DNA of 64,000 nt from Bog-473 sp963824195 (GCA_963824195.1 CAWGOJ010000007.1:55936-119935); one strand, 5' to 3'; counted from the stretch's first letter, positions 34,621-43,170 are shown. The notes: generated from the sequence alone by a model not told the origin. Numbers and translations: made by a program.

Positions 34621-35130
34621 ATGTCCAAGGCAGATGGTGTCTTCATCTACATCGGGACGTACGCCAGCGAGGTCGACGCCCGCGCCGACTACGACGTCGT
34701 GAAGGATCTCCACGCTCTGGGAGCGGTCGGCACCTACGACGCCGCGGTGGTGACCAAGGACGACAAGGGCAAGGTCCACGTCAACAAGGACGAGACCACG
34801 ACCCGCCACGGCGCCTGGGGCGGAGCCGGCGTCGGCGCCCTGGTCGGGATCCTGTTCCCGCCCTCCATCATCGGCTCCGCGGTGGTCGGAGCCGCCATCG
34901 GGGGTGTCAGCGGCCACCTCTGGAGGGGCATGTCACGGGCCGACGTGAAGGAGTTCGGCGACGCCATCGACGCCGGCGAGGCGGCCCTCGTCATCGTCGG
35001 GGAGACGACCATTGAGTCCTACGTCGAGAAGGCCGAGCTGAAGGCGCAGAAGAAGGTGTCCAAGGAGCTGCAGATCGACAAGAAGGACGTCGACAAGGCG
35101 GTCCAGGACGCGGCGCAGGAGCTCTCCTGA
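34621..35130 (+). CDS. DUF1269-type glycine-zipper protein
   Basis: 169 aa. An N-terminal α/β segment (FIYIGTYASEVDARADYDVV) is followed by a Gly-rich hydrophobic hairpin (about residues 63-103, GAGVGALVGILFPP and VVGAAIGGVSG). The C-terminus is a highly charged helical tail (about 130-169). This matches the DUF1269 family of membrane-associated proteins seen in actinobacterial stress regions. ATG 34621 has GAAAGGAG upstream and is preferred over an in-frame start 29 codons earlier. No catalytic residues visible. Confidence 0.75.
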   Translation: MSKADGVFIYIGTYASEVDARADYDVVKDLHALGAVGTYDAAVVTKDDKGKVHVNKDETTTRHGAWGGAGVGALVGILFPPSIIGSAVVGAAIGGVSGHLWRGMSRADVKEFGDAIDAGEAALVIVGETTIESYVEKAELKAQKKVSKELQIDKKDVDKAVQDAAQELS

Positions 35131-35216
35131 ACGACCGCAGGTCGGGCCCGGCTCACGTGGTGCGCGCCCGGTAGCGTTCGGGCGGTCAGCCGCACCAGCG
35201 CGGCCCGCCGAAGATC

Positions 35217-36389
35217 ATGATCGCCCTCCACATCCTGTCCCTGCTCTTCGGCACCCTGATCGTCCTCGCCATTTTGGGCTCGGCGCTCAAGACCGTGGTT
35301 CTGCCTCAAGGAGGCTTCCCGCGGCTGTCCCAGGCCGACTTCGCCCTGGTGTACCGCCTCCTCGTCCGGCGGTGGCGCAGCGGATACCTGGCCAAGGCGC
35401 TGCGGGCGCTCTACGCTCCGGTCTCCCTCGTCAGCCTGCCGTTGGTCTGGATGCTCCTCATGGTCGTCGCCTTCACCTTCGTGTTCTGGGGCACGGGCAG
35501 CCTCACGGTCCAGAAGGCGTTCGAGATCAGCGGCTCCTCCCTCACGACGCTCGGGTTCTCCAAGCCCGGCGGGACGAGCCGTATCTGGCTCGCCTTCATT
35601 GAGGCGACGATCGGGCTCGGCCTGGTCGCCCTCCTCATCAGCTACCTGCCGACCATCTTCTCCGCCTACAACGGGCGCGAGAAGGGAATCATCAGGCTGC
35701 GCCCGGTCGCCGGCGCGCCCCCCAGCGCCACCGAGCTCTTGCACACGCTGCACCGCACGGGAGTCCTCGACAGCTCCGACTTCTGGAAGACCCAGGCCGA
35801 CTGGATGCTCGACCTGGAGCAGACCCACACGGCCTTCCCGATCCTCTCCTACTTCCCCGAGACCGACACCGACCAGTCCTGGGTCGCCACCGTCGGGACC
35901 CTGCTCGATGCCGCCGCGCTCGTCGTGTCGGCGTCGGAGACAGAGGCCGGGGAGGTCTACGCGGACGTCGAGAAGGGGCCCCTGTTGATCCTCGTCTACG
36001 GGCTGCCGCTCATCGTGCGCATCGCCCGGGCGGCCAACGTCCCGCTCCCCGAGCCGACGAGGCTCGCCGAGATCTCCGCGCACTTCGGCGAGCCCGCGCC
36101 GCCCGTCAGCATCGGGCGGGACGAGTATCTCGCCGCCATGGCCGCCATGGCGCCCATCCTCGTGCTCGACCCGGGCCGAGAGGAGGAGGGGTGGCGCCGG
36201 TTCGCCTGGATCCGCTCCGCCTACGACCCCGCGCTGCGGGCCCTGGCGGGGCTCACCACCGCCTCCCCCTCGCCGTGGACGACGGACCGCCCGGCCGAGG
36301 TCGGCAAGCCGCGCTTCCTGCGCCGGCGTCCCCTGCACGTCGACTGGTCGACGGGCGTCACGGCCCCGGCGGACGCGCCGGTCTCCTGA
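35217..36389 (+). CDS. Membrane protein with K+-channel-like pore loop
   Basis: 390 aa. The first helix (about residues 3-26) and helices near 63-83 and 128-146 flank a re-entrant segment SSLTTLGFSKP (about residues 107-117) that resembles a T-x-G-F/Y selectivity filter. The C-terminal ~230 residues are soluble and helical. It may be a two-helix channel or a sensor derived from one. The filter is not the canonical TVGYG, so ion selectivity cannot be assigned. It lies between the DUF1269 gene and gad, a neighbourhood suggestive of acid or osmotic stress. Confidence 0.6.
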   Translation: MIALHILSLLFGTLIVLAILGSALKTVVLPQGGFPRLSQADFALVYRLLVRRWRSGYLAKALRALYAPVSLVSLPLVWMLLMVVAFTFVFWGTGSLTVQKAFEISGSSLTTLGFSKPGGTSRIWLAFIEATIGLGLVALLISYLPTIFSAYNGREKGIIRLRPVAGAPPSATELLHTLHRTGVLDSSDFWKTQADWMLDLEQTHTAFPILSYFPETDTDQSWVATVGTLLDAAALVVSASETEAGEVYADVEKGPLLILVYGLPLIVRIARAANVPLPEPTRLAEISAHFGEPAPPVSIGRDEYLAAMAAMAPILVLDPGREEEGWRRFAWIRSAYDPALRALAGLTTASPSPWTTDRPAEVGKPRFLRRRPLHVDWSTGVTAPADAPVS

Positions 36390-36395
36390 TTCGGC

Positions 36396-37796
36396 CTACA
36401 GGTGGCTGAAGCCGCCTGATTCTTCCTTGGTCATCGGCACCGTGACGGGGTGCCGGTCGAAGTGGGCGATCGACTGCTTGAAGTCGTCGAGGAGCAGACC
36501 ACCCAGGTCGCGGCTGACACCCTGGCGCACCAGGATGCGCTGGACCGAGATGTCCGAGACGGACCCCGTCAGCGGGTAGGCCGGCACCTGCCAGCCCCGC
36601 GCCCGCAACCGGTCGGCGAGGTCGTAGAGCGTGTAGCCCGGGTCTTCGCCCTCATGGATGCGCCACGCCACCGAGGGGATCCCCGTCTGCGGGTCCGAGT
36701 CGCACAGGAGGTCGAACGGGCCGAGCTTCACGATCTCCTGGGCCAGGAACTTCCCGGTCTCGTAACAGGCGTCGTGCACGTTGCGGTAGCCGTCCCTGCC
36801 GAGGCGGACGAGGTTGTAGTACTGCGCCACCACCTGGCCGGCGGGCCGTGAGAAGTTGATCTGGAAGACGGGCATGTCCCCACCGAGGTAGGTGACGTGG
36901 AAGATGAGGTCGTCCGGCAGCTCGGCGGCGTCGCGCCACAGGATCCAGCCCACACCGAGGGGCGCGAGGCCGAACTTGTGCCCCGAGGTGCTGATGGACT
37001 TGACCCGGGGGACGCGGAAATCCCACAGGATGTCCGGCGCGCAGAAGGGGGCCAGGAAGGCGCCACTGGCCCCGTCCACATGGATGTCGACGTCGAGGCC
37101 GGTGTCCTCCTGGAGCTTGTCCAGGGCCTCGGACAGCTCGAGCACCGGCTCGTAGGAGCCCGTGTAGGTCACGCCGAAGGTGGGCACGACCATGATGGTG
37201 TTCTCGTCGACGCGCTCGAGCATCTGCTCCGCGTCCATGCAGTAGCGACCGGGGGACATGGGGATCTCTCGCATCTCGATGTCCCAGTACTTGGCGAACT
37301 TGTGCCAGACCACCTGCACCGGGCCACACACCATGTTGGGCTTGTCGGTCGGTTTCCCGGCGGCCCGGCGCTTGTCCCGCCAGCGCCACTTGGCTGCCAT
37401 CCCACCGAGCATGCAGGCCTCCGACGACCCGATGGCCGAGCACCCGACGGGCTGCCCGGCCTCGGGCGCGTTCCACAGATCGGCCAGGATCTGGACACAG
37501 CGGCGCTCGATCTCGGCCGTCTGGGGGTACTCGTCCTTGTCGATCAGGTTCTTGTCGATGCAGAGGTCCATCAACTGGTGGATCTCCGGCTCCTCCCAGG
37601 TCTGGCAGAACGTCGCCAGGTTCTGGCGCGCGTTGCCGTCGAGGAGTAGCTCGTCGGAGATCGCCTGGAAGGCTTCGGCGGGCAGCATCTCGACGGTGGG
37701 ACACCTCTTCGAAGGAAGGACGGCCAGCAGGTCCCGGTTGGCGTAGATCGAGTCGGCGACTTGCTCCCGTGTGGACTCTCTCTTGTGCAGCGGCAT
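36396..37796 (-). CDS. gadB: Glutamate decarboxylase
   Basis: 466 aa, the same length as E. coli GadB. The PLP-binding lysine is in SISTSGHKFGLAPLG. Other family motifs are GSSEACMLGGMAAKWRW and HVDGASGAFLAPF. It decarboxylates L-glutamate to GABA, consuming a proton. No glutamate/GABA antiporter is adjacent, so GABA metabolism or acid tolerance are both possible. ATG 37796 has AGGAGGG five bases upstream. It follows the sigma-factor gene on the same strand after a 140-bp gap with a hairpin. Confidence 0.95.
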   Translation of the reverse strand: MPLHKRESTREQVADSIYANRDLLAVLPSKRCPTVEMLPAEAFQAISDELLLDGNARQNLATFCQTWEEPEIHQLMDLCIDKNLIDKDEYPQTAEIERRCVQILADLWNAPEAGQPVGCSAIGSSEACMLGGMAAKWRWRDKRRAAGKPTDKPNMVCGPVQVVWHKFAKYWDIEMREIPMSPGRYCMDAEQMLERVDENTIMVVPTFGVTYTGSYEPVLELSEALDKLQEDTGLDVDIHVDGASGAFLAPFCAPDILWDFRVPRVKSISTSGHKFGLAPLGVGWILWRDAAELPDDLIFHVTYLGGDMPVFQINFSRPAGQVVAQYYNLVRLGRDGYRNVHDACYETGKFLAQEIVKLGPFDLLCDSDPQTGIPSVAWRIHEGEDPGYTLYDLADRLRARGWQVPAYPLTGSVSDISVQRILVRQGVSRDLGGLLLDDFKQSIAHFDRHPVTVPMTKEESGGFSHL

Positions 37797-37895
37797 CGCG
37801 CCCTCCTGTCGGCTCCGTACAGCAGTTCGGCCCACCGTACTGGTCCAGTCAGGCGCGAGCGACCGGAGATGCGATCAGTCGGGAGTCGGTCCGGC

Positions 37896-37934
37896 GACCC
37901 GGACGCGGCCGGAACTCGGCGCGAAGTCCGGGTC
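37896..37934 (-). terminator. Hairpin just downstream of the sigma-factor gene
   Basis: Perfect 9-bp arms GACCCGGAC/GTCCGGGTC around a 21-nt loop lie directly after the sigma-gene stop. No T-tract follows. It may separate this transcript from gadB. Confidence 0.4.
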
Positions 37935-37936
37935 GC

Positions 37937-38830
37937 TCAGCTGGCGAGCAGCTGCAGGCGTGCCTGCTCGTCGCGCCGGCCGGCGCGGACCCGTCGCTCC
38001 GGCACACGGGCCGCCGCGCGCTGGTCGGCGCTCTCGGGACGGTCGGCCAGCTTCGAACGGAGCTGGCGGAGGGCCTTGGTGTGGATCTGGCACACCCGGC
38101 TCTCGGTGACTCCGAGAACATCGCCGATCTCGGTGAGCGTGAGCCCGTCGTAGTAGTACATCATCAACACGGTCCGCTCCCTCTCGGGCATGCCGTCGAC
38201 TGCACTGACGAGTGCCTCCTTGGACTCCTTCGCCTCGAACATGTCCACCGGGCCATGTGACCGATCGGGCAGCGTCTCGCCGAGGGTCGAGCGCTCCGAG
38301 CGCTCACCCCCGCGCAGGACCTCGTCGAGGGCCATCATGCCGACAGTGGAGATCTTGCGCAGTGCCTTGTGGAGCTCGCCGACCGACATCTCGAGCTCGG
38401 CCGCGACCTCGGCCTCGTTCGGCGTGCGGTGCAGTGTCGCCTCGAGGTGCGCGAAGGCCTGCTCGACGGCACGTGCCTTGGTGCGCACCGACCGGGGAAC
38501 CCAGTCGATGGAACGGAGCTCGTCGATGATCGCCCCCTTGATGCGCGGGATGGCGTACGTCTCAAACCGCAGGTTCCGGTCCGGCTCGAAGCGCTCGATG
38601 GCGTCGATGAGCCCGATGATCCCGTAGCTCACGAGATCCTCTTCGTCGAAGTGTCGAGGCAGCCCGGACAGCACGCGGCCGGCGACGTACTTCACGAACG
38701 GCGAGTAGTAGATGATCAGCTGGTTGCGCAGCGTCTGTACCCCGGTCCGCTTGAACTCGGACCACAGGTCGTTGATGCCCCTCTCGGCCGACTCCTGCGC
38801 CGTGGAAAGCTGACGTGACGTCGATCCCAC
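37937..38830 (-). CDS. whiG: RNA polymerase sigma factor, FliA/WhiG family
   Basis: 297 aa. Region 2 is LVSYGIIGLIDAIERFEP followed by LRFETYAIPRIKGAIIDELR and WVPRSVR, the diagnostic FliA/WhiG run. Region 4 carries the helix-turn-helix LTLTEIGDVLGVTESRVCQIH. It directs RNA polymerase to a developmental or motility regulon. No flagellar genes are visible, so the WhiG-like reading is favoured. The GTG at 38830 is chosen because GGGAGGGGG ends 4 bases upstream. An ATG at 38854 lacks a spaced site and sits inside a perfect inverted repeat. The C-terminal ~30 residues are Arg-rich. Confidence 0.88.
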   Translation of the reverse strand: MGSTSRQLSTAQESAERGINDLWSEFKRTGVQTLRNQLIIYYSPFVKYVAGRVLSGLPRHFDEEDLVSYGIIGLIDAIERFEPDRNLRFETYAIPRIKGAIIDELRSIDWVPRSVRTKARAVEQAFAHLEATLHRTPNEAEVAAELEMSVGELHKALRKISTVGMMALDEVLRGGERSERSTLGETLPDRSHGPVDMFEAKESKEALVSAVDGMPERERTVLMMYYYDGLTLTEIGDVLGVTESRVCQIHTKALRQLRSKLADRPESADQRAAARVPERRVRAGRRDEQARLQLLAS

Positions 38831-38848
38831 GATTCCCCCTCCCTCATC

Positions 38849-38869
38849 TGGCATCTCCGACAGATGCCA
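38849..38869. promoter_or_regulatory. Perfect inverted repeat in the sigma-gene leader
   Basis: TGGCATCT and AGATGCCA (8-bp arms) around CCGAC, ending 18 bp before the GTG start of the sigma gene. It could act as an operator, or as an RNA hairpin near the ribosome-binding site. Confidence 0.5.
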
Positions 38870-38965
38870 TTTCCTCCCGAGACCTAGGTGATCAGGCGGA
38901 TTCCGCATTCGGTTTCCGCGTGTTTCAGGAGAGCACCACTTTAATCGATCGTGTGTTTGCAGGGC

Positions 38966-39020
38966 GGTTGCTCGAACGTTGTTGAATGGTTGCAGAGCCC
39001 ACTGCAACCAGAGAGCAACC
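38966..39020. repeat. Nested inverted repeats with GGTTGC/GCAACC half-sites
   Basis: Outer arms GGTTGCTC (38966-38973) and GAGCAACC (39013-39020) enclose inner arms GGTTGCAG (38988-38995) and CTGCAACC (39002-39009). All pairs are perfect. The two left arms share GGTTGC, so the site can be read as four half-sites. Cruciform, RNA hairpin or multi-dimer operator are all possible. Confidence 0.55.
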
Positions 39021-39465
39021 ATGCCACGGCGGTCGAAATTTCGAGCTTCTCTCGTCATCCGTACGCGATCGCGAGCCCAGGGGGGTCAACGGCCAGGACC
39101 TGCTGCGAGCGTGGACCCGATCGCCGCTCCACGGCGCGTTCGGTGCCCAGGCGCGACACACGGAGACCACCGCACCCGCCGTGGGACTTTCTTCCCACGT
39201 GTGGTGTACAAAGCAGCACGTCGAAGCGGAATTCCGGTGTCGCGGGGTCATCCCGGGGCGACCTCAGGGCGATGGCTGGGCGGAAGCGCCGGCGACGAGG
39301 GGTGGGGCCGGGGCCGCTCGCCCGGCGCCTCCACCGGATCGTGGTGCCCAGTGGGCAGCCATCCCCTCAAGGTTAGGGTCCGCCGGGCCGACATTCCGGG
39401 TATGAGTGAGAGGGAGAGTGGGTGAGGGCGTTGTGCTCGAAATCCCAGAGAGGACCGTGCCGCAC

Positions 39466-40266
39466 ATGACTCCGCCAATTGACGTCGCGGGGCGGGCCAC
39501 CGCCCACAGTCGTGGCCTGCGGACGACGAGGCCGGCCGGCGCCAGCTCGCCGTCTGTGAACGACAGGCCCGACAGCGGGGAGACGACCATCCTGGTGGCC
39601 GAGGACGACCTGAGCTGCCGCAGCGCGCTGCACAGTTACTTCGAGCGGACCGGGTACCGCGTGACCGAGGCGACCGACGGGCCGTCGACCCTGCGGGCGG
39701 TCTTCCAGCATTCCGCCAGCCTGGTGATCCTCGACCTCGGTCTCCCCGGCTTCGACGGGAGCGAGGTGCTGGCCAAGATCCGGCGTCATAGCACCGTCCC
39801 CGTGATCGTCTGCTCGGGTCGTGTCTCTGAGGACGATCGCATCCGCACACTCAATCTGGGAGCCGACGACTACGTCGTCAAGCCCTTCTCCTTCGCCGAG
39901 CTCGAGGCCCGGGTGAGGGCCGTCCTGCGGCGCGGCAACAACGAGCCGGCGGCGACCTGCTTCTATTACGGCGAACTGGTCGTTGATCGCGACACGCGCA
40001 CGGTGACCGTCCGCGACGAGGTGGTGCCGATGACCCGCAAGGAGTTCGACCTGCTCGCCTTCCTCGCCGCGTCTCCGGGCCAGGTGTTCTCGCGCGAGGA
40101 CCTGCTCGAGCGGGTCTGGGGCTCCACCGAGGAATGGCAGGGCCGTTCGACGGTCACGGAGCACGTCCGCCGGGTCCGCCTGAAGATAGAGCCCGACCCG
40201 GACACGCCACGGTGGATCACCACCGTCCGCGGTGTGGGCTACCGCTTCTCCGTGCCCGAAGCCTGA
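39466..40266 (+). CDS. OmpR/PhoB-family response regulator (first of a tandem pair)
   Basis: 266 aa. The receiver domain starts about residue 41: acidic pair AEDD (D47, D48), phosphoacceptor D90 in VILDLGLPG, conserved Lys139 in VVKPF. A C-terminal winged helix follows (MTRKEFDLLAFL, QGRSTVTEHVRRVR, ITTVRGVGYRF). A ~40-residue N-terminal extension precedes the receiver. ATG 39466 is chosen because MTPPIDV aligns with MTMPLDV at the start of the neighbour, giving both proteins 266 aa. No histidine kinase is in the window, so the partner kinase is elsewhere. Confidence 0.9.
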   Translation: MTPPIDVAGRATAHSRGLRTTRPAGASSPSVNDRPDSGETTILVAEDDLSCRSALHSYFERTGYRVTEATDGPSTLRAVFQHSASLVILDLGLPGFDGSEVLAKIRRHSTVPVIVCSGRVSEDDRIRTLNLGADDYVVKPFSFAELEARVRAVLRRGNNEPAATCFYYGELVVDRDTRTVTVRDEVVPMTRKEFDLLAFLAASPGQVFSREDLLERVWGSTEEWQGRSTVTEHVRRVRLKIEPDPDTPRWITTVRGVGYRFSVPEA

Positions 40267-40318
40267 GAAGACGGCGCCTGAGAGCACGGCGCGCTCCCCG
40301 GGACCCCGGAGAGCGGCA

Positions 40319-40380
40319 GGTCCGGACCCCCTGTCCACGCCCGCGGTCCGAACGCACCACGGCAGCAAAATTTTGGTCCG
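40319..40380. repeat. GGTCCG motif cluster between the response-regulator genes
   Basis: The palindrome GGTCCGGACC (40319-40328) and two GGTCCGAA copies (40345, 40375; 30 bp apart) lie in the 297-bp gap upstream of the second regulator. Possible regulator-binding repeats. The gap also holds an AAAATTTT stretch and no gene. Confidence 0.35.
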
Positions 40381-40563
40381 AAAGACCTATGCAGCCGGAC
40401 GGACCGCGTTCCGACAATTAGTCGTGACGACCCGCACCGCGACAGCGGTACGGGAAGGGACGAGGGGGAAGTTCGCCATGACGCACGGCTCGACGCGCGC
40501 GCCCGGTCGATATCACCAGAGAACCGACACGCGCCGCTCCGCCAACACCGCACCGGGTGGCGC

Positions 40564-41364
40564 ATGACCATGCCACTCGACGTGTCAACCCACTCGACGA
40601 CCTATCACGGGGATCCGCCGCCGCCCGACCGCATGGGTGCCAAGGACCCCATGGTCCTGGTCCCGCCCGCCGCAGACGACGCGGCGCGGACCATCCTCGT
40701 GGCGGAGGACGACAACAATCCTCGCCGGGCCCTGCAGCACTACCTCAGTCGGTTCGGCTACCACGTCGTAGAGGCCGGCAACGTGGCCTCCGCGCTCGAG
40801 GCTGCCTTCCGCGACCCGGCCGACCTGGTGATCCTCGACCTCGACCAGGAAGGCGGGACCTCGGAGGTCCTGACCAAGATCCGGCGCCGCAGCACGGTCC
40901 CCGTCATCGTCTGCTCCGGCCGCGCCTCCGAGCGCGACCGCGTCAGCTTGCTCAATCTCGGTGCCGACGACTTCATCACAAAGCCGTACTCATTCGCCGA
41001 GCTCGAGGCCCGGGTGCGAGCGGTCCTTCGCCGAGGCAGTGCAGCACCGACCTTGACCCTCGACCACGGCGACCTCGTCATCGACCAGGGCACCCGGACC
41101 GTGACGGTCCATGAGTCCGAAGTCGCGATGACGCGCAAGGAGTTCGATCTGCTCGCCTTTCTTGCCGCCGCGCCGGGACGGGTCTTCTCCCGTGAGGACC
41201 TGCTCGAGAGTGTGTGGGGCTCCAGCGGGCGGTGGCAGGGCCGCTCGACGGTGACCGAGCACATCCGCCGGGTCCGTCTCAAGATCGAGTCCGATCCCGA
41301 GAACCCGCGCTGGATCACCACCATCCGGGGCATCGGGTACCGCTTCTCCGACAAGGCGGCATAG
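40564..41364 (+). CDS. OmpR/PhoB-family response regulator with degenerate phosphorylation loop (second of pair)
   Basis: 266 aa, clearly a duplicate of its upstream neighbour (shared TVPVIVCSGR, SFAELEARVRAVLRRG and QGRSTVTEH segments). Phosphoacceptor D92 and Lys140 are kept. The loop after the Asp is LDQEGG in place of LGLPGFDG, so the usual L-P-G turn is lost. Phosphorylation or its read-out may be altered. The winged helix is intact (EFDLLAFLAAAPG, IRGIGYRF). It probably heterodimerises or competes with the first copy on DNA. Confidence 0.9.
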   Translation: MTMPLDVSTHSTTYHGDPPPPDRMGAKDPMVLVPPAADDAARTILVAEDDNNPRRALQHYLSRFGYHVVEAGNVASALEAAFRDPADLVILDLDQEGGTSEVLTKIRRRSTVPVIVCSGRASERDRVSLLNLGADDFITKPYSFAELEARVRAVLRRGSAAPTLTLDHGDLVIDQGTRTVTVHESEVAMTRKEFDLLAFLAAAPGRVFSREDLLESVWGSSGRWQGRSTVTEHIRRVRLKIESDPENPRWITTIRGIGYRFSDKAA

Positions 41365-41394
41365 CCCGGTCCGTCGCCCTCGCGGCGCTGCTCG

Positions 41395-42879
41395 CTACTC
41401 GGCCGGATGCTGCCCGACCAGCAGGTAGCCGCCGCCGTCGGACGTCGGCACGATGGAGAAGAAGCGGTCCTCGGCGGTCAGTCCGGCTCGGGAACCGTAG
41501 AACGGCGAGCTGAAACTGAACACGCCGCCGTCGGACGCCACCTCCCAGTAGCCGCCGCCGGAGGGGGTGGCCGCCATGGCGACGACGGGCGCGTTGAGCG
41601 GCGTGCCGCCCATGGACCCGTGGAACGACGCGTCGCCGAAGGAGAAGATGCCGCCGTCGGACGCCACCTCCCAGTAGCCGCCGCCGGAGGGGGTGGCCGC
41701 CATGGCGACGACGGGCGCGTTGAGCGGCGTGCCGCCCATGGACCCGTGGAACGACGCGTCGCCGAAGGAGAAGATGCCGCCGTCGGACGCCACCTCCCAG
41801 TAGCCGCCGCCGGAGGGGGTGGCCGCCATGGCGACGACGGGCGCGTTGAGCGGCGTGCCGCCCATGGACCCGTGGAACGACGCGTCGCCGAAGGAGAAGA
41901 TGCCGCCGTCGGACGCCACCTCCCAGTAGCCGCCGCCGGAGGGGGTGGCCGCCATGGCGACGACGGGCGCGTTGAGCGGCGTGCCGCCCATGGACCCGTG
42001 GAACGACGCGTCGCCGAAGGAGAAGATGCCGCCGTCGGACGCCACCTCCCAGTAACCGCCATTGTCGGCGGCGGCTGCCCCGACCAGCGGCAGGTTGGAC
42101 GTCACGGCCGCGCCGGGAGCGGGTGCATCTCCGAAGGCGTAGGTGGCGGTGACCTGGGGCCCGTAGGCCGGTCCCGCTCCGCAGATGGAGACAAAGGAGT
42201 ACCCCATCGCCCGAAGACGGGTGATGATCTGCGGGAGGGCTGCCACCGTCTGGGACCGGTCACCCCCGGCGTCGTGCATGTCGACGACCGCGCCGGGAAA
42301 CGCGGCGCCGACTACCCGGTCGGCGATCGCCTGAACGCCGGGGAGGGTCCAGTCCTTGGGGTCGATGGAGTAGCTCATGGTCGTCAGCCCACGTGACGCA
42401 ATCTGGCTCAGGACGCTGGCGTTCCATGCGTCGTACGGGGGCCGCACGCACTGTGGTGTGATCCCGGTCACGTTCCGGATCTCGGCCTGGGTCATGTCGA
42501 TCTGGGAGTCGACCCCCGAAGCCGGGAGCGTGGTGAGGTCGGGGTGGCTCCAGGTGTGGTCCTCTACGGGGAACCCGGCGGCCGCGACCATCTTGGAGTA
42601 CTGGGGGTAGCGGGCAACCTGCTGGCCGATCTCGAAGAACGTGGCGGGCACCTGATAGCGCTCCAACACCGAGAGCACCTGTGGGGTGAAGGGACCTGGA
42701 CCGTCGTCGAACGTGAGCGCGATCACCCGCTGGCCGGCCGTCGCCGCCCCGCCGGGAGCCTGGGAAGTGGTGAACGCCGGCTGGCCGCTCGAGGCGGCTC
42801 CGGCCCCGGGGGAGCCGACCGTGAGCAGTGCCGCTACCGCACCCAGGGCTGCACATATCACCGAGCGTGCCGCCACCAT
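41395..42879 (-). CDS. Secreted polysaccharide deacetylase with C-terminal GYWEVASDGG repeats
   Basis: 494 aa. A signal peptide (about residues 3-29, ending GAGA) is followed by a NodB domain: motif 1 ALTFDDGPG, motif 2 EDHTWSHPDL, motif 3 RPPYDAW. It deacetylates peptidoglycan or another acetylated glycan outside the cell. The C-terminal ~220 residues hold four identical 42-residue repeats (GYWEVASDGG, IFSFGDASFHGSMGG, TPLNAPVVAMAATPSGG) and a diverged fifth. These resemble β-propeller-like repeats common in Acidimicrobiia and may bind cell wall. ATG 42879 has GAAGAGAGGG upstream and precedes the signal peptide. Confidence 0.9.
   Translation of the reverse strand: MVAARSVICAALGAVAALLTVGSPGAGAASSGQPAFTTSQAPGGAATAGQRVIALTFDDGPGPFTPQVLSVLERYQVPATFFEIGQQVARYPQYSKMVAAAGFPVEDHTWSHPDLTTLPASGVDSQIDMTQAEIRNVTGITPQCVRPPYDAWNASVLSQIASRGLTTMSYSIDPKDWTLPGVQAIADRVVGAAFPGAVVDMHDAGGDRSQTVAALPQIITRLRAMGYSFVSICGAGPAYGPQVTATYAFGDAPAPGAAVTSNLPLVGAAAADNGGYWEVASDGGIFSFGDASFHGSMGGTPLNAPVVAMAATPSGGGYWEVASDGGIFSFGDASFHGSMGGTPLNAPVVAMAATPSGGGYWEVASDGGIFSFGDASFHGSMGGTPLNAPVVAMAATPSGGGYWEVASDGGIFSFGDASFHGSMGGTPLNAPVVAMAATPSGGGYWEVASDGGVFSFSSPFYGSRAGLTAEDRFFSIVPTSDGGGYLLVGQHPAE
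41525..42058. repeat. Four identical 126-bp tandem repeats inside the deacetylase gene
   Basis: The unit recurs at 41531, 41657, 41783 and 41909, with a partial copy from 42035. The full copies appear identical even at synonymous positions, implying recent expansion or gene conversion. Confidence 0.9.
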
Positions 42880-43074
42880 GCCCTCTCTTCTATCGGACGA
42901 CCTCCCGGGTGCGCCAGGGCCACACGTCACCTGGCCAACTTCACTCTCCCTCCATCGTCTCTACCGGGGCCGGCGGCGCGGCAGTGCCCGAAGACCCTGT
43001 CTGGGTCAGGACCTTGTGCCCTACGAACACGCGGTGTCTTCAGCGGATACTCAAAGGACAGGAGGCAACGACCC

Positions 43075-43170
43075 ATGCCCTCGATAGCGATCCTGACCGG
43101 AACCCACGGCACGGGCCACCGCCTGGACGGCGACCCCGGGCTCCGGCGCCGTCTCCGGGCAGGCGAATGA
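43075..43170 (+). CDS. 31-codon upstream ORF coupled to the MarR-like regulator gene
   Basis: ATG 43075 has GGAGG eight bases upstream. The peptide MPSIAILTGTHGTG plus a basic tail (GLRRRLRAGE) ends with a TGA overlapping the regulator's ATG (ATGA at 43167-43170). Small size and coupling suggest a leader peptide. It could alternatively be the remnant of a longer N-terminus. Not recognised. Confidence 0.45.
   Translation: MPSIAILTGTHGTGHRLDGDPGLRRRLRAGE

Larger units (their letters stand above)
38831..39465. other. 635-bp regulatory spacer between divergent sigma and response-regulator genes
   Basis: No open frame here looks like a protein. AT content is higher than in flanking genes. It contains the inverted repeats at 38849-38869 and 38966-39020 and a weaker one at 39181-39198 (GTGGGA/TCCCAC). 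Both divergent promoters must lie in it, possibly with a small RNA. Confidence 0.5.

Noticed and set aside
39181..39198. GTGGGA/TCCCAC inverted repeat as a terminator
   Set aside because: Short arms, no T-tract, and no gene ends nearby on either strand.
38951..39425. Overlapping open frames in the sigma/response-regulator spacer
   Set aside because: All are Arg/Ser/Pro-rich with no start signals, and conflict with the inverted repeats there.
41525..42058. Regular 126-bp repeats as a possible CRISPR array
   Set aside because: The units are contiguous with no unique spacers and encode identical in-frame 42-residue protein repeats.
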